Shown here piece by piece: positions 44,632 through 55,414 of a DNA stretch of 64,000 bases. The stretch's first letter is position 1; each line of letters opens with the position of its first letter. The notes under the pieces were generated by a model. The model saw only the letters and a program-made list of their open reading frames with translations, was not told where the DNA came from and did not search any database. The position numbers were made by a program, and so were the translations under genes. The stretch is from Luteibacter yeojuensis (lineage in GTDB: Bacteria > Pseudomonadota > Gammaproteobacteria > Xanthomonadales > Rhodanobacteraceae), in NCBI RefSeq assembly GCF_011742875.1, contig NZ_JAAQTL010000001.1, positions 2,604,001 through 2,668,000 on the forward strand, read 5' to 3'.

Positions 44632-46002
44632 GTGTCCATCCCCAGCGCCGCGAAAAGCACGCCCATCGGCGACCGCCACGACCTGGTCGCCTACCTCGCC
44701 AAGGGCGAGAAGCCGCGTGAGGCCTGGCGCATCGGCACGGAGCACGAGAAGTTCGGGTTCTATACCGACGACCTCACGCCGCCACCCTTCGACGGCGACC
44801 GACCCGGCATCCGGGCCATCCTCGAAGGACTCGCGGCGCGCTACGGCTGGGACATCGCGCGCGAAGGCGACACGCCCGTCGCCCTGACCAAGGGCAAGGC
44901 GAACATCACCCTCGAGCCGGCGGGTCAGCTCGAACTTTCCGGCGCTCCGCTGGAAACGATCCACGAGACCTGCGACGAGGTCACCGACCACCTCAGGGAG
45001 GTGCGGTCGGTCGCCGAGGAACTGGGCATCGGCTTCCTCGGCATGGGTTTCCAGCCGAAGTGGCGCCGCGACCAGATGCCGTGGATGCCCAAGGGCCGCT
45101 ACAAGATCATGCGCGAGTACATGCCCAAGGTCGGCTCGCTCGGCCTGGACATGATGACGCGCACCTGCACCGTGCAGGTCAACCTCGATTATTCGAGCGA
45201 GGCCGACATGGTGAAGAAGTTCCGCGTCGGCCTCGCGTTGCAGCCGATCGCCACCGCGTTGTTCGCCAATTCGCCGTTCACCGAGGGCAAGCCTAACGGC
45301 TACAAGTCGTATCGCTCCCATGTGTGGACGGATACCGACAAAGATCGCACCGGCATGCTCGATTTTGTCTTCGAGGATGGCTTCGGCTATGAGCGCTACG
45401 TCGACTACATCCTCGATGTGCCGATGTACTTCAGCTATCGCGATGGGAAGTACGTCGACCTCTCGGGGCAGGACTTCAAGGCGTTCATGCGTGGCGAACT
45501 GTCTGCGTTGCCGGGCATGAAGCCCACCATGACGGACTGGGCCGACCACCTCACCACTGCGTTCCCGGAAGTGCGCCTGAAGCAGTACCTGGAAATGCGC
45601 GGCGCCGACACGAGCACCTGGAATTCGCTGTGCGCGCTGCCGGCATTCTGGGTAGGCTTGCTTTACGACGATGTTGCACTCGACGCGGCGTGGGACCTGG
45701 TGAAGGACTTCAGCAAGACCGAGCGCCACGCGCTGCGCGACGGCGTACCGAAGGAAGCGCTGGACCTGGGCTTCCGGAATCACAAGGTGCGCGACCTCTC
45801 ACTCGAGGCGCTGAAGATCGCGGAAGCGGGCCTGAAGCGGCGCAACCGTCAGGGCAATCGCGGCGTGGACGAGTCGATCTACCTCGAGCCGCTGATGGAG
45901 ATCGCGATCTCGGGCAAGACGCAGGCGGACGTGAAGCTGGAGTTGTTCCATGGAAAATGGAACGGCAGCGTGGATCCGCTGTTCCGCGAATACGCCTACT
46001 GA
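44632..46002 (+). CDS. gshA: Glutamate-cysteine ligase, plant/alphaproteobacterial type
   Basis: 456 residues from GTG 44632 (AAGGAAAG upstream). First step of glutathione synthesis: ATP-dependent joining of glutamate gamma-carboxyl to cysteine. GCS2-family motifs: [13 protein letters not shown] near residue 33, [15 protein letters not shown] (substrate-binding Glu and Gln), [39 protein letters not shown], and [21 protein letters not shown]. It is of the plant-like clade, not the E. coli GshA family, as usual for Xanthomonadales. It converges with the FadL gene. Confidence 0.92.
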   Translation: MSIPSAAKSTPIGDRHDLVAYLAKGEKPREAWRIGTEHEKFGFYTDDLTPPPFDGDRPGIRAILEGLAARYGWDIAREGDTPVALTKGKANITLEPAGQLELSGAPLETIHETCDEVTDHLREVRSVAEELGIGFLGMGFQPKWRRDQMPWMPKGRYKIMREYMPKVGSLGLDMMTRTCTVQVNLDYSSEADMVKKFRVGLALQPIATALFANSPFTEGKPNGYKSYRSHVWTDTDKDRTGMLDFVFEDGFGYERYVDYILDVPMYFSYRDGKYVDLSGQDFKAFMRGELSALPGMKPTMTDWADHLTTAFPEVRLKQYLEMRGADTSTWNSLCALPAFWVGLLYDDVALDAAWDLVKDFSKTERHALRDGVPKEALDLGFRNHKVRDLSLEALKIAEAGLKRRNRQGNRGVDESIYLEPLMEIAISGKTQADVKLELFHGKWNGSVDPLFREYAY

Positions 46003-46015
46003 CCGAACCGCTTTT

Positions 46016-46101
46016 TGTAGGAGCCGCTATAGCGGCGAGGGGCGGCTGCGATACGGCTTCATGGCTTCGTAGGCTTCTCGCCGCTGTAGCGGCTCCTACA
46101 A
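46016..46101. repeat. REP family A, inverted pair (A4)
   Basis: TGTAGGAGCCGCTATAGCGG-CGAG (46016-46039) and the inverted arm CTCGCCGCTGTAGCGGCTCC-TACA (46077-46100), just after gshA. Confidence 0.9.
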
Positions 46102-46107
46102 AGGATG

Positions 46108-46142
46108 AAAAAAAACCTCCCCGTTGCCGGGGAGGTTTTTTT
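46108..46142. terminator. Bidirectional intrinsic terminator between gshA and fadL
   Basis: A-run, AACCTCCCC, loop GTTGCC, GGGGAGGTT, T-run. It is symmetric, so it serves gshA on the plus strand and the FadL gene on the minus strand. Confidence 0.9.
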
Positions 46143-46165
46143 GTATCAGCCGATCGAGGGAACGA

Positions 46166-47593
46166 TCAGAACGAGTACTTGGCCGACACGCTCAGCAGGT
46201 TGCCCTTGTCGTCGTTCGAGCCGACCAGGCGGTCGCCGGTCGAGCTGCTCACGCCGTCGATGTGCGCTTCATTGACGAAGATGTGCGCATAGCCGGCGTT
46301 GATCTCGAAGCGGTCGGTCGCCTTGTAGCCGATACCGAAGGCCAGCCACTTGCGGGTCGAATCCGGCACGCGCGGCGAACGGGTGCTGGCGTGGGTCGGG
46401 GTGGTATCGATGGCCACACCGCCACGCAGGGTCAGCTTGTCGCTGAGGTAATACTCACCACCGACCGACGCGAACCAGGTGTTGCGCCAGCTGTAGTCTT
46501 CGCTGGTGGTCGGCTGGTTCGGGTTCGAGTACTTGACGGTGAGATCCTTGAAGACATCCCACTTGGTCCACGACAGGTCGATACCGAGGCCGAACTTCTC
46601 GTCCTGGTGCCAGAAGCTGGCGGTGGCGATGGACGGCGTGGTGAACCCTGCGCGGCCGTCGGTGTGGGTGAACGGCGGCTGGCCGCTGCCGAGCAGACCG
46701 CCCACGGCGGGATTGGAGAGCACGGCCGTCACGTTCGACGGCATCGTAAAGTTACCGGTGCCCTCGAGGTTGTGCTTGATCTTGCTGCGATAGCTCAGCG
46801 CGAAGCGATCGTTGGCGGTCAGCTTCCACAGACCGCCGACCTGCCAGCCATAGGCCCAGTCGTCGCCCTTGATCTTGGCGTAGCCGTCGCTGCCAGGCGG
46901 TACCACGGCGGCGTACTGCGCGGCCAGCTGGCCGGCGACCTGCGGCGGCAACTGGCCGGCCATGGCGGCGCGCTGGATCAGGCCCAGGCCGACGGTGTTG
47001 TAGTTGATGGCGCTGGTCAGCTCCGCGCTCGTCTTCTGCGCGATGGCACTGACGCCCACGGCGAAATCGTCCGTCACGTCGAACGAGGCCGACAGGGTCG
47101 CGTCGAACGACTTGAAGTCGGACTTGACGCCGTTGTAGCGGCCCTTCCAGTCGGAGTCGTATTCGGTCTTGAAGCCGAACGGCGCGGTGAGGCCAAGACC
47201 GATGTGCCAGCGGTCGCCAACCTGCGAGGCGAAATACAGCGCCGGGACCGGCATGGTGGTGCCCGCGTCGCCGCCGTTACCGCCGCTGATGGGGCGGCCC
47301 TGGGCGTCGGTGGCCGTGCCGTGGAACTTGGTGCTGAAGTTGATGCCGGTCACGTCGGCCTGGAACACGTTGCCCTTGAGCATCGACATCGCGGCCGGGT
47401 TGTTGACGATCACCGAGGCGTCGTCGCCCGCCGCGGTCGAGCCCGCGAACGCACGGCCGAGGGCCTTGGCGCTGTTTTCCTTCAACTGGAAGGCGCTGGC
47501 CTGGGCAGCCTGGGGAGCCACCAGGGCACCGGCGACGGCCAACGAAAGGGCGGCGATGGCCAGCGGACGAATAGGGAGATTCAGCTTCTGCAT
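46166..47593 (-). CDS. fadL: FadL/TodX-family outer-membrane transporter
   Basis: 475 residues from ATG 47593 (MQKLNLPIRPLAIAALSLAV), AGGAG 10 nt upstream. Signal peptide cleaved after AAQASA. The mature N-terminus, FQLKENSAKALGRAFAGSTAAGDDASVIVNNPAAMSML, is the hatch-domain signature with the NPAAM motif. The 14-stranded barrel ends in SAKYSF with terminal Phe. Imports long-chain fatty acids or other hydrophobic compounds. No fad degradation genes are nearby, so the substrate class is the family default. Confidence 0.9.
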   Translation of the reverse strand: MQKLNLPIRPLAIAALSLAVAGALVAPQAAQASAFQLKENSAKALGRAFAGSTAAGDDASVIVNNPAAMSMLKGNVFQADVTGINFSTKFHGTATDAQGRPISGGNGGDAGTTMPVPALYFASQVGDRWHIGLGLTAPFGFKTEYDSDWKGRYNGVKSDFKSFDATLSASFDVTDDFAVGVSAIAQKTSAELTSAINYNTVGLGLIQRAAMAGQLPPQVAGQLAAQYAAVVPPGSDGYAKIKGDDWAYGWQVGGLWKLTANDRFALSYRSKIKHNLEGTGNFTMPSNVTAVLSNPAVGGLLGSGQPPFTHTDGRAGFTTPSIATASFWHQDEKFGLGIDLSWTKWDVFKDLTVKYSNPNQPTTSEDYSWRNTWFASVGGEYYLSDKLTLRGGVAIDTTPTHASTRSPRVPDSTRKWLAFGIGYKATDRFEINAGYAHIFVNEAHIDGVSSSTGDRLVGSNDDKGNLLSVSAKYSF

Positions 47594-47834
47594 GCGGGGT
47601 CGGCTCCTGCTTATTGTTCTGCTCGAGGGCGAAGGTAAGCACGCGTGCAAAAGCGGAAACTTACCCGATTTCATACGCGCGTTTAACATTCTGGCTGTGC
47701 ATGCTGGACGAGTTGACGTCCGTTTTGCAAGTCCCGCTGCAACAAAGGTGAAACGGGTCACGTGTACGTCACCCCGCGGGCGCCCTCCATTTGCTACCGT
47801 TGGCTACCCGCCCCCGACCGCGAGACCTGCCGTC

Positions 47835-48137
47835 ATGCACTGCTTCGTCTACGCCAGTCAGCGCAAGCCGGACACCTACGTCTGGCTCGTCCGCCGCGAG
47901 GGTTTCGACCTTCTTCCCGAGCCGCTCGCCCTCCTGCTGGGCGACCTGCGCTTCGTGCTGGAGGTGGAACTGACCCCGCAGCGCAAGCTGCCGCACGAGG
48001 ATATCGAGCGTGTGCTGGGCCATCTCGCCGCCCAGGGCTGGCACATGCAGACGCCGCCCAACGAGACGCTGAGCGTGTGCAACCAGCCGAACCACAACAG
48101 GGAGATCGATCCGGACGAAACCCTCGTCCGCATGTGA
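47835..48137 (+). CDS. YcgL domain protein
   Basis: 100 residues. MHCFVYASQRKPDTYVWLVRRE at the start, LLPEPLALLLGDLRFVLEVELTPQRKLPHEDIERVLGHLAAQGWHMQTPP in the middle: the YcgL (DUF709) family of small cytoplasmic proteins found in Gammaproteobacteria. Function unknown. The ATG at 47835 gives the family length; the frame is open upstream but without similarity. The ribosome site is weak. Confidence 0.88.
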   Translation: MHCFVYASQRKPDTYVWLVRREGFDLLPEPLALLLGDLRFVLEVELTPQRKLPHEDIERVLGHLAAQGWHMQTPPNETLSVCNQPNHNREIDPDETLVRM

Positions 48138-48214
48138 TCCGGCCGAATACGCGCATATCGGAGACGTGCAACGCGAGTTAACGCCACGTTACCGCGTGCG
48201 CGCGTACGGCTCCG

Positions 48215-48220
48215 TATACT
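48215..48220 (+). promoter_or_regulatory. -10 element placed for a leaderless transcript of the ankyrin gene
   Basis: TATACT 7 nt before the ATG at 48228, with no ribosome site between. The spacing would put the transcription start at or next to the A of the start codon. No clear -35 seen. Confidence 0.4.
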
Positions 48221-48227
48221 CGCGCGC

Positions 48228-51200
48228 ATGGCCAATTCCAAACGTCGTCGACCGCCGCTGATCAAGGCGCTGCCCTGGTTCCTCCCCGCTCTCGCAGCCG
48301 TCGCCTGTGCAGGCCTGACCGCCTCGCCCCTGGCCCTCATCCCCCTGTTGCTGGCCAATGCCCTGGCGATGAGCGCGGTATGCCATGCGATCGGCTTCGA
48401 CCCGGAAACCAGCTACCTGCGCACGGTGCTCCGTCGCGGTGCCGCACACGTCGTGATGTTCACGGGCTACACCTTCCTCGTCTTCGTCCTGGTCGCCTGG
48501 CCGCTGCTCAAGCTTACCCAGGCCCCCAGCCTCGGTGCCGCACTGCTGCTGGCGGCGACGCTGGTCGTGGCGCTGGCCGCGCTGTGGCGGGTCTGGCCGG
48601 CCTTCGGGCTCGTCTTCGTCTGGGACGACGCCTATCCCGAACAGAGCGGCGACGGTTCCTGGATCTTCACCGCCATGGCCCGCTCGATCACCTTCGGCCG
48701 GCACCTGTCCGCGGAAGAGCGCTTTTTCTCGCACTTCCTGCCCGCCTCGCTGAGCCTGCTCGTCCTCGCTTTCTGCGCCGTGGCGCTGTCGGGACTCTAT
48801 GGCGTGTTCCCGCCGGAGATGCGCATCGCGGCGCTGGGCATCTATGCGCTGGTACTGCTGCCGCTTGGCTGCATGGTCATCGCCAACCGCACCCTGCGCG
48901 CCCTGCTGTGCGACCGCCGCGGCCACATTCGCACCGCACGCGCGGAACCGCGCAACGACGCGCCGGCCGAGCCGGTCCGCTCACCGATTCCGGTGCTCGG
49001 CAGCGAGGAAAGCCAGCCCGGCGTGCGTGAACGTTCCCTGCTCGCCGCGGCGCGCGAAGGCGACATCGCCCGCGCCGTGGCGCTCGTCGAAGCCGGCGCC
49101 GATCCGGACACCGGCGCGGAGCCGGGCGAACGCGACCAGCGGCCGGTGCTCACGCTCGCCGCGCTCTCGCCCGATACGCGCCTGCTGCGCGCGCTGATCG
49201 GCAAGGGCGCCCAGGTGAACCGCGTCCACAACGGCATGACCGCGCTGCTCGCGGCCTGCCGCGACAGCTGGCACGGACGTCCGGAAGCCGTGCTCACCCT
49301 GCTCACCAACGGCGCGAACGCCGCCGGCACCGACGCCGAGGGAAATACGCCGTTGCACGGTGCCGTGCTCAGCGCGGAGCCGACGGTCGCCGCCATGCTG
49401 CTGGACGCCGGCGCGCCGGTGGATGCCGTGAACCACGCGGGCGAGACGCCCCTGGTGATCGCCTGCCGCACGGCGAACTGGACGCTCGCCCGCTTCCTGC
49501 TCGATCACGGCGCGAAGCCCGCGCCCGTGGGCACCGAACCCGCGCTGGTGGCCGCGGCAGGCATTCCCGACGACGACGGCGAGGGTGTGAAAGCGCTGCT
49601 CCGTTACAAGGCACCGGTGAACGCCACCGACGCCGATGGCCGCACCGCCCTGCTCGCCGCGGCCGCCGAGGGTCACGAACAGATCGCCCGCATCCTGTTG
49701 CAGGCCCATGCGAATCCGAACCTCGCCGATCGGCATGGCACCACGCCGCTCATGGAGGCCGCGCGCGCGGGCGCGCACGGCATCGTGCAGATGCTCGCCG
49801 ACGCCGACGCCGACGCGTCGCCGCGCGACGGGCACGGGCGCGACGCACTGACGCTCGCCTGCCAGTCGCCTCGCGCCCAGGCGGCAACGGTGCGCGCGCT
49901 GCTCACGCTCGGCGCGCAACCGAAGGAACCCGCGGTCGACGGCCGCAGCGCGCTCGACCATGCCGCGGCTGCCGGTCGCTGGGACTTCGTCGCCCTGCTC
50001 GATCCGGAAACGCCGCTGCCCACGTCCCTGAGCGAATCGGTCGTGCCGGAAGCCGGCGCGGATTCGCCGATGCACCTTTACGACGCCCTTCGCTTCGGCC
50101 ACTGGGCGGTCGCTTCCACGTTCGCCGCGAAGGTCCGCGAGTGGCCGGCGCACGAGCTCGCCGCACTGTACGTGGACCTGGCCGGCACCGGATTCGACGC
50201 GGCACGCGCCTGGCTGCTCGATCACGGCCTCTCCGCGGAAGCGCGACTTGCCGTGCACGCGGATGAGGAAGGCGCGCTCGGCCGACGCCTGTTCGATGCA
50301 TTGCTGCCGCAGTTGCCGCAGTCCGCCGACGCGCTGCTCCAGCTCATGCGCGCCGGCGCGAGCCCGGCTGGCGCCGGCTTGCTCGGGCATGCCATCTGCC
50401 GACTGGAGGGCGCCGACGAGCGGCTGACCCTCGCCATGCTCGAGGCTGGCGCGGACCCCTTCGGGGCCGACGCCCGCGGCCGTACGCCCGTGCACATGGC
50501 CGCCGCCACCGGCCGAGTCGGCCTGCTCGGCGCGCTGCTCGCGCGAGGCATGGATCCGAACGTGCGCGATGCCGGCGGCCGCACGCCGCTGCACGCCGCC
50601 CTCGAGACGGGCGACGACAGCCTTCCCCTGGTCCGCCTGCTGGTCGCGCACGGTGCCGACCCCGAGGCGGCCGACATCAACGGCGAGACGCCTTATGGCC
50701 TGGCCATCGGCCACGGTGGCGTCGAACGCTGGCTGAGCTGGTCCGCGTGGCCGCTGCCGCGGCGCGCGCTGCGGCCCGACGATCTTCCCGCGGCCGCCGC
50801 CGCAGGCGACCTGCAGGCCGTCGATCGCCTGCTCGAACTGGGCTTCGACGTGGACACGCGCGACCGTCAGGGTGCCACGGCCCTGCTCCGTGCCGCGGGT
50901 GCGGGTCACCGCGACGTCGCAGAGCGACTGATGGCCGCCGGCGCCGACGCGACGGCCACCGCGGCCTCAGGCGTGACGCCGCTCGCCGCGGCGGTAAACG
51001 CCCGGCGCGAGAGCATGGTCGCGCTGTTGATCGAACGCGGCGTCGCCGTCGACCAGCGCCTGCCGGGCGAGGCCACGGCCCTGATGATCGCCGCGACGCT
51101 GGGTTATCCCGACATCGCCGACCTGCTGCTGGCGGCCGGCGCCGACGTGACCGCCGAAGACGCCCATGGACACACCGCCCTCCATGCCGCCGCGCAGTAC

Positions 51201-51647
51201 TGCTTCGGCAGCAGCGACAGCCTGCGTGCCCGGCGCCTGTTCGATGCGGTGATCGGCAAGGGCGCCGACGTGAACAAGCCGGACAAGGACGGCGTCACGC
51301 CGCTGCTCATCCTCCTCGGCGCGCATATGCGTCCCGGCGCCGATGCGGACGCCACGCACCTCGGCGCGCTGGTGCCGGTGCTGCTGGATGCGGGAGCGAA
51401 GCTGGAGCATGCCGACCATCGCGGCGTCAGCGTGCTGCATGCGTGCGCGATGCACGCGCTGCTGCCGCCGGCTCGCGTGCTGTTGCAGCGCGGGGCGAAC
51501 CGCAACGCGGCGGATGCATTCGGACGTACCGCCGGCGACGTGGCCCGGCACCTCGGTTATGTCGATGTCGCACACGAACTGGGCGCGCGGGTCGGCGCGA
51601 TTCCCAGCGTGAGGCAAACACTGCGCCAGCCCGCGCAGCCGGACTGA
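48228..51647 (+). CDS. Large membrane-anchored ankyrin repeat protein
   Basis: 1139 residues. The N-terminal quarter (about 10-225) holds several hydrophobic helices (WFLPALAAVACAGLTASPLALIPLLLANALAM; VVMFTGYTFLVFVLVAWPLL; LSLLVLAFCAVALSGLYGVF; IAALGIYALVLLPLGCMVI). After a linker, about twenty ankyrin repeats run from residue 265 to the end in two blocks, separated by a non-repeat segment at about 590-700. Repeats such as NTPLHGAVLSAEPTVAAMLLDAGAPVDAVNHAG match the consensus. The ankyrin part probably faces the cytoplasm and binds proteins; the partner is unknown. The stop codon directly abuts the stop of the antiporter gene, with no base between. Confidence 0.88.
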   Translation: MANSKRRRPPLIKALPWFLPALAAVACAGLTASPLALIPLLLANALAMSAVCHAIGFDPETSYLRTVLRRGAAHVVMFTGYTFLVFVLVAWPLLKLTQAPSLGAALLLAATLVVALAALWRVWPAFGLVFVWDDAYPEQSGDGSWIFTAMARSITFGRHLSAEERFFSHFLPASLSLLVLAFCAVALSGLYGVFPPEMRIAALGIYALVLLPLGCMVIANRTLRALLCDRRGHIRTARAEPRNDAPAEPVRSPIPVLGSEESQPGVRERSLLAAAREGDIARAVALVEAGADPDTGAEPGERDQRPVLTLAALSPDTRLLRALIGKGAQVNRVHNGMTALLAACRDSWHGRPEAVLTLLTNGANAAGTDAEGNTPLHGAVLSAEPTVAAMLLDAGAPVDAVNHAGETPLVIACRTANWTLARFLLDHGAKPAPVGTEPALVAAAGIPDDDGEGVKALLRYKAPVNATDADGRTALLAAAAEGHEQIARILLQAHANPNLADRHGTTPLMEAARAGAHGIVQMLADADADASPRDGHGRDALTLACQSPRAQAATVRALLTLGAQPKEPAVDGRSALDHAAAAGRWDFVALLDPETPLPTSLSESVVPEAGADSPMHLYDALRFGHWAVASTFAAKVREWPAHELAALYVDLAGTGFDAARAWLLDHGLSAEARLAVHADEEGALGRRLFDALLPQLPQSADALLQLMRAGASPAGAGLLGHAICRLEGADERLTLAMLEAGADPFGADARGRTPVHMAAATGRVGLLGALLARGMDPNVRDAGGRTPLHAALETGDDSLPLVRLLVAHGADPEAADINGETPYGLAIGHGGVERWLSWSAWPLPRRALRPDDLPAAAAAGDLQAVDRLLELGFDVDTRDRQGATALLRAAGAGHRDVAERLMAAGADATATAASGVTPLAAAVNARRESMVALLIERGVAVDQRLPGEATALMIAATLGYPDIADLLLAAGADVTAEDAHGHTALHAAAQYCFGSSDSLRARRLFDAVIGKGADVNKPDKDGVTPLLILLGAHMRPGADADATHLGALVPVLLDAGAKLEHADHRGVSVLHACAMHALLPPARVLLQRGANRNAADAFGRTAGDVARHLGYVDVAHELGARVGAIPSVRQTLRQPAQPD

Positions 51648-53456
51648 CTACTTTTCCTCTTCCCGTTCGCGCTCTTCGACGGCATCCGCCTCGAAGAGCT
51701 GCTGCAGGTCGTGCAGGGCCTCCTTGGTCGTCTGCACCAGTGCGGTCTCGTCGTCGTAGACGAGGTACTGCGCACGGAGCACCTGGTCGTCGTGCCTCCG
51801 GAAACGCTCCAGCCGGCTCTCCGCCACGTCCGGGCTCATGCCGAGGGATTCCAGCACGTTGCGGGTCATTTCCAGGCTCGAGTAGAAGGTCTCGCGCACC
51901 GGATCCTCGACACCGATATCCATCAGGCGGAACGCGTGCTGGCGATTGCGCGCGCGGGCGACGATCCGGAGGTGCGGATACTGGCGGCGTACGAGACGCG
52001 CGGTGCGCAGGTTCGCTTCCGGATCGTCCGTGGCGATGACGAAGACCTCGGCCTTGTCGGCCTGCGCGGCGCGCAGCATTTCCGGCCTGCCGGGATCGCC
52101 GAAGAACAGCGAGGTGCCACCGAAGCGGCGCGACGTGTCCACCTGTTCGACCGAGCTTTCCAGCGCGACGAACTGGATGCCCTGCGCGCGCAGGATACGG
52201 GCGACGATCTGCCCCATCCGCCCGAAGCCCGCGATGATCACGCGCGGCGTATCCGTTTCGATGTTGTCGAATTCCCTGTCGGGCTTGCGCACGCGTTCGG
52301 TCATGAGCCGCGAGGCCACCAGCACGAGCAGCGGCGTCAATGCCATCGACAGCGAGATGGCCATCACCATGAGGCCGCGCTGGGTCTCGGTCACGAGACG
52401 ATTCTGCTGGGCCAGGTTGAGGATGACGAAAGCGAATTCGCCGCCGCAGGCGAGCACGGCGGCGAGCCGCACCGAATCGGCCAGGGTGAGTGCCCCGACG
52501 AGCCGGCCCAGGGGCAGGATGAGCACCGCCTTCACGGCCAGGAGCAGCCCCACCATGCCCAGCACCAGCAGCGGCTTGTCGATCAGCATGGCGAGGTCCA
52601 CCGACATGCCCACGCTGATGAAGAACAGGCCCAGCAACAGCCCCTTGAACGGCTCGATGTTCGATTCGAGTTCGTGGCGGTATTCCGAATCCGCCAGCAG
52701 GAGGCCGGCGAGGAAGGCGCCAAGGGTCGTCGAGATGCCCGCGAGTTCCATCAGCCACGCGGTGCCCATCACGACCAGCAGGGCCGTGGCCGTGAACACC
52801 TCCGTGCTCTTGGCCCGCGCGACGAAGCGGAACACGTGGCGCAGCAGCAGCCGGCCGCCGACGATCACGGCGAGGATCGTCCCGACGACGCGGACGACGC
52901 TCATGAGGTCCGGCGAGTGGGCGTCGCGCGCGATGGCCCCGCCCAGCAGCGGCACGGCGGCGATCAGCGGGATCGCCGCGAGGTCCTGGAACAGCAGGAT
53001 GGCGAAGGCCTGGCGGCCATAGACGGTGCCGGCTTCCTTCCGCTCGGCGAGGATCTGGAGACCGAACGCCGTGGACGAGAGCGCAAGGCTGCCGCCGACG
53101 ATCACCGCGGATTTCCAGGTCAGGCCGAAGAGGAAATAGCCGATCGCGCCGATCGCCAAAGCGCAGGTGAGGACCTGCAGCGTGCCGCTGCCGAACACCG
53201 CGCGGCGCATCACCCACAGGCGCGACGGCGACAATTCCAGGCCGATGACGAAGAGCATCAGCACCACGCCGAAATCGGAGATGGTGGCGACGCCCTCGGT
53301 GTCGTTGACCAGGCCAAGCACCGATGGACCGATGACCACGCCGGCAAGCAGGTAACCGAGGACGGCCCCGAGACGGAAGCGCTTGGTGAGCGGCACGGCG
53401 ATGACCGTCGCCAGCAGGAAGACGACCGCCGTCTCAAGGAAATGATGCCCGTCCAT
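51648..53456 (-). CDS. Kef-type CPA2 monovalent cation:proton antiporter with RCK domain
   Basis: 602 residues. About 12 membrane helices (to residue 385) with LGYLLAGVVIGPSVLGL, LMLFVIGLELSP, and ISTTLGAFLAGLLLADSEYRHELESNIEPFKGLLLGLFFISVGMSVD, then a TrkA-N/RCK nucleotide-binding domain (about 408-520, VIIAGFGRMGQIVARIL) and an acidic C-terminal tail. KefB/KefC-like proteins exchange K+ for protons under control of NADH and glutathione adducts; a gshA gene and a glutathione transferase lie in the same window, which fits but does not prove glutathione gating. REP A5 follows the 5' side. Confidence 0.92.
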   Translation of the reverse strand: MDGHHFLETAVVFLLATVIAVPLTKRFRLGAVLGYLLAGVVIGPSVLGLVNDTEGVATISDFGVVLMLFVIGLELSPSRLWVMRRAVFGSGTLQVLTCALAIGAIGYFLFGLTWKSAVIVGGSLALSSTAFGLQILAERKEAGTVYGRQAFAILLFQDLAAIPLIAAVPLLGGAIARDAHSPDLMSVVRVVGTILAVIVGGRLLLRHVFRFVARAKSTEVFTATALLVVMGTAWLMELAGISTTLGAFLAGLLLADSEYRHELESNIEPFKGLLLGLFFISVGMSVDLAMLIDKPLLVLGMVGLLLAVKAVLILPLGRLVGALTLADSVRLAAVLACGGEFAFVILNLAQQNRLVTETQRGLMVMAISLSMALTPLLVLVASRLMTERVRKPDREFDNIETDTPRVIIAGFGRMGQIVARILRAQGIQFVALESSVEQVDTSRRFGGTSLFFGDPGRPEMLRAAQADKAEVFVIATDDPEANLRTARLVRRQYPHLRIVARARNRQHAFRLMDIGVEDPVRETFYSSLEMTRNVLESLGMSPDVAESRLERFRRHDDQVLRAQYLVYDDETALVQTTKEALHDLQQLFEADAVEEREREEEK

Positions 53457-53519
53457 CCCGACTCCCTAAGTGTCGGCCGGGATTATGTCATGCGAAAGCG
53501 CGCGGGTTTTGGCGAAAAC

Positions 53520-53603
53520 TGTAGGAGCCGCTATAGCGGCGAGAAGCCAACGGAGCGATGAGGCCGTGACGCGGGTTTTCTCGCCGCTATAGCGACTCCT
53601 ACA
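53520..53603. repeat. REP family A, inverted pair (A5)
   Basis: TGTAGGAGCCGCTATAGCGG-CGAG (53520-53543) and inverted CTCGCCGCTATAGCGACTCC-TACA (53580-53603, one changed base), between the hemB 3' end and the Kef gene 5' end. The middle shares GAAGCC-ACGGAGCGATGA with A3. Confidence 0.9.
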
Positions 53604-53609
53604 GCAGCA

Positions 53610-54632
<1,023 letters not shown>

Positions 54633-54726
54633 TTACCCCTCGCGACCCGCTCGTCGGGGGACAAGGCGTCGCAGGCCGTCCTATAGCAGACTATGCCTTC
54701 GCGTCGGAGAGGGTGGAACGAGGTCG

Positions 54727-55404
54727 ATGGCAACGAAACTTTATTCGGGCACGCGCAACGCATCGAGCTGGGCCATGCGGGCCTGGCTGGCATTGAAGGA
54801 GGCTGGCGTCGCCTTCGAGGAAGAGGTGGTGGACATCCGCCCGCCGCAGCGTTTCGCCAACCTGGCGCGGATCGGCGGCTTTTCCCCACCCGCCGCCGTG
54901 CCGGTGCTCGTCGTCGACGGCGAAACGATCTTCGACTCCCTCGCCATCATGGAATACGCGAACGAGCTGGCCGGAGGACGTCTGCTGCCCGCCGCGCCGC
55001 TGGACCGCGCCCGCGCGCGTTCGGTCCTGGCGTGGCAGCACAGCGGACTGTCCGGCATCTGCGGACTGATCTCGTTCGAAAGCGCGTTCTATCCCGACAA
55101 GCGCGCGCTGACCCGGCGCGAACGGGCCGAATGCGACCGCCTGTTCGCCTTCCTGGAGGGGTGTCTTGCCCGCAGCGGCGGCCCTTATCTCTTCGGCGAA
55201 CTTTCGCTGCCCGACCTGGCCCTCGTACCCACCGTCGTGCGTCTGACCAGCCACGCGCCGGACTTCGGCCGCTGGCCGCTCACCCTCGCATGGACGAAGG
55301 CACTGCTCTCCCGTCCACATGTCGCATGGTGGATGGACGAGGCGAGGAAGCAGCCGCACGTGTGGTACGACGTCTACCTGGCCGTGCCCGCCGACGACGC
55401 CTGA
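54727..55404 (+). CDS. Glutathione S-transferase family protein
   Basis: 225 residues from ATG 54727 (MATKLYSGTRNASSWAMRAWLALKEAG). N-terminal thioredoxin-like domain with SSWAMRAW (possible catalytic Ser 13 or 14) and the GSH-binding cis-Pro and acidic motif in AVPVLVVDGETIFDSLAIMEYANE, then an all-helical C-terminal domain (about 90-215) with YLFGELSLPDLALVP in the N-capping box. Resembles the maleylacetoacetate isomerase/zeta-like and beta-type bacterial GSTs. Substrate unknown. Confidence 0.88.
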   Translation: MATKLYSGTRNASSWAMRAWLALKEAGVAFEEEVVDIRPPQRFANLARIGGFSPPAAVPVLVVDGETIFDSLAIMEYANELAGGRLLPAAPLDRARARSVLAWQHSGLSGICGLISFESAFYPDKRALTRRERAECDRLFAFLEGCLARSGGPYLFGELSLPDLALVPTVVRLTSHAPDFGRWPLTLAWTKALLSRPHVAWWMDEARKQPHVWYDVYLAVPADDA

Positions 55405-55414
55405 CCGGCTCCGC

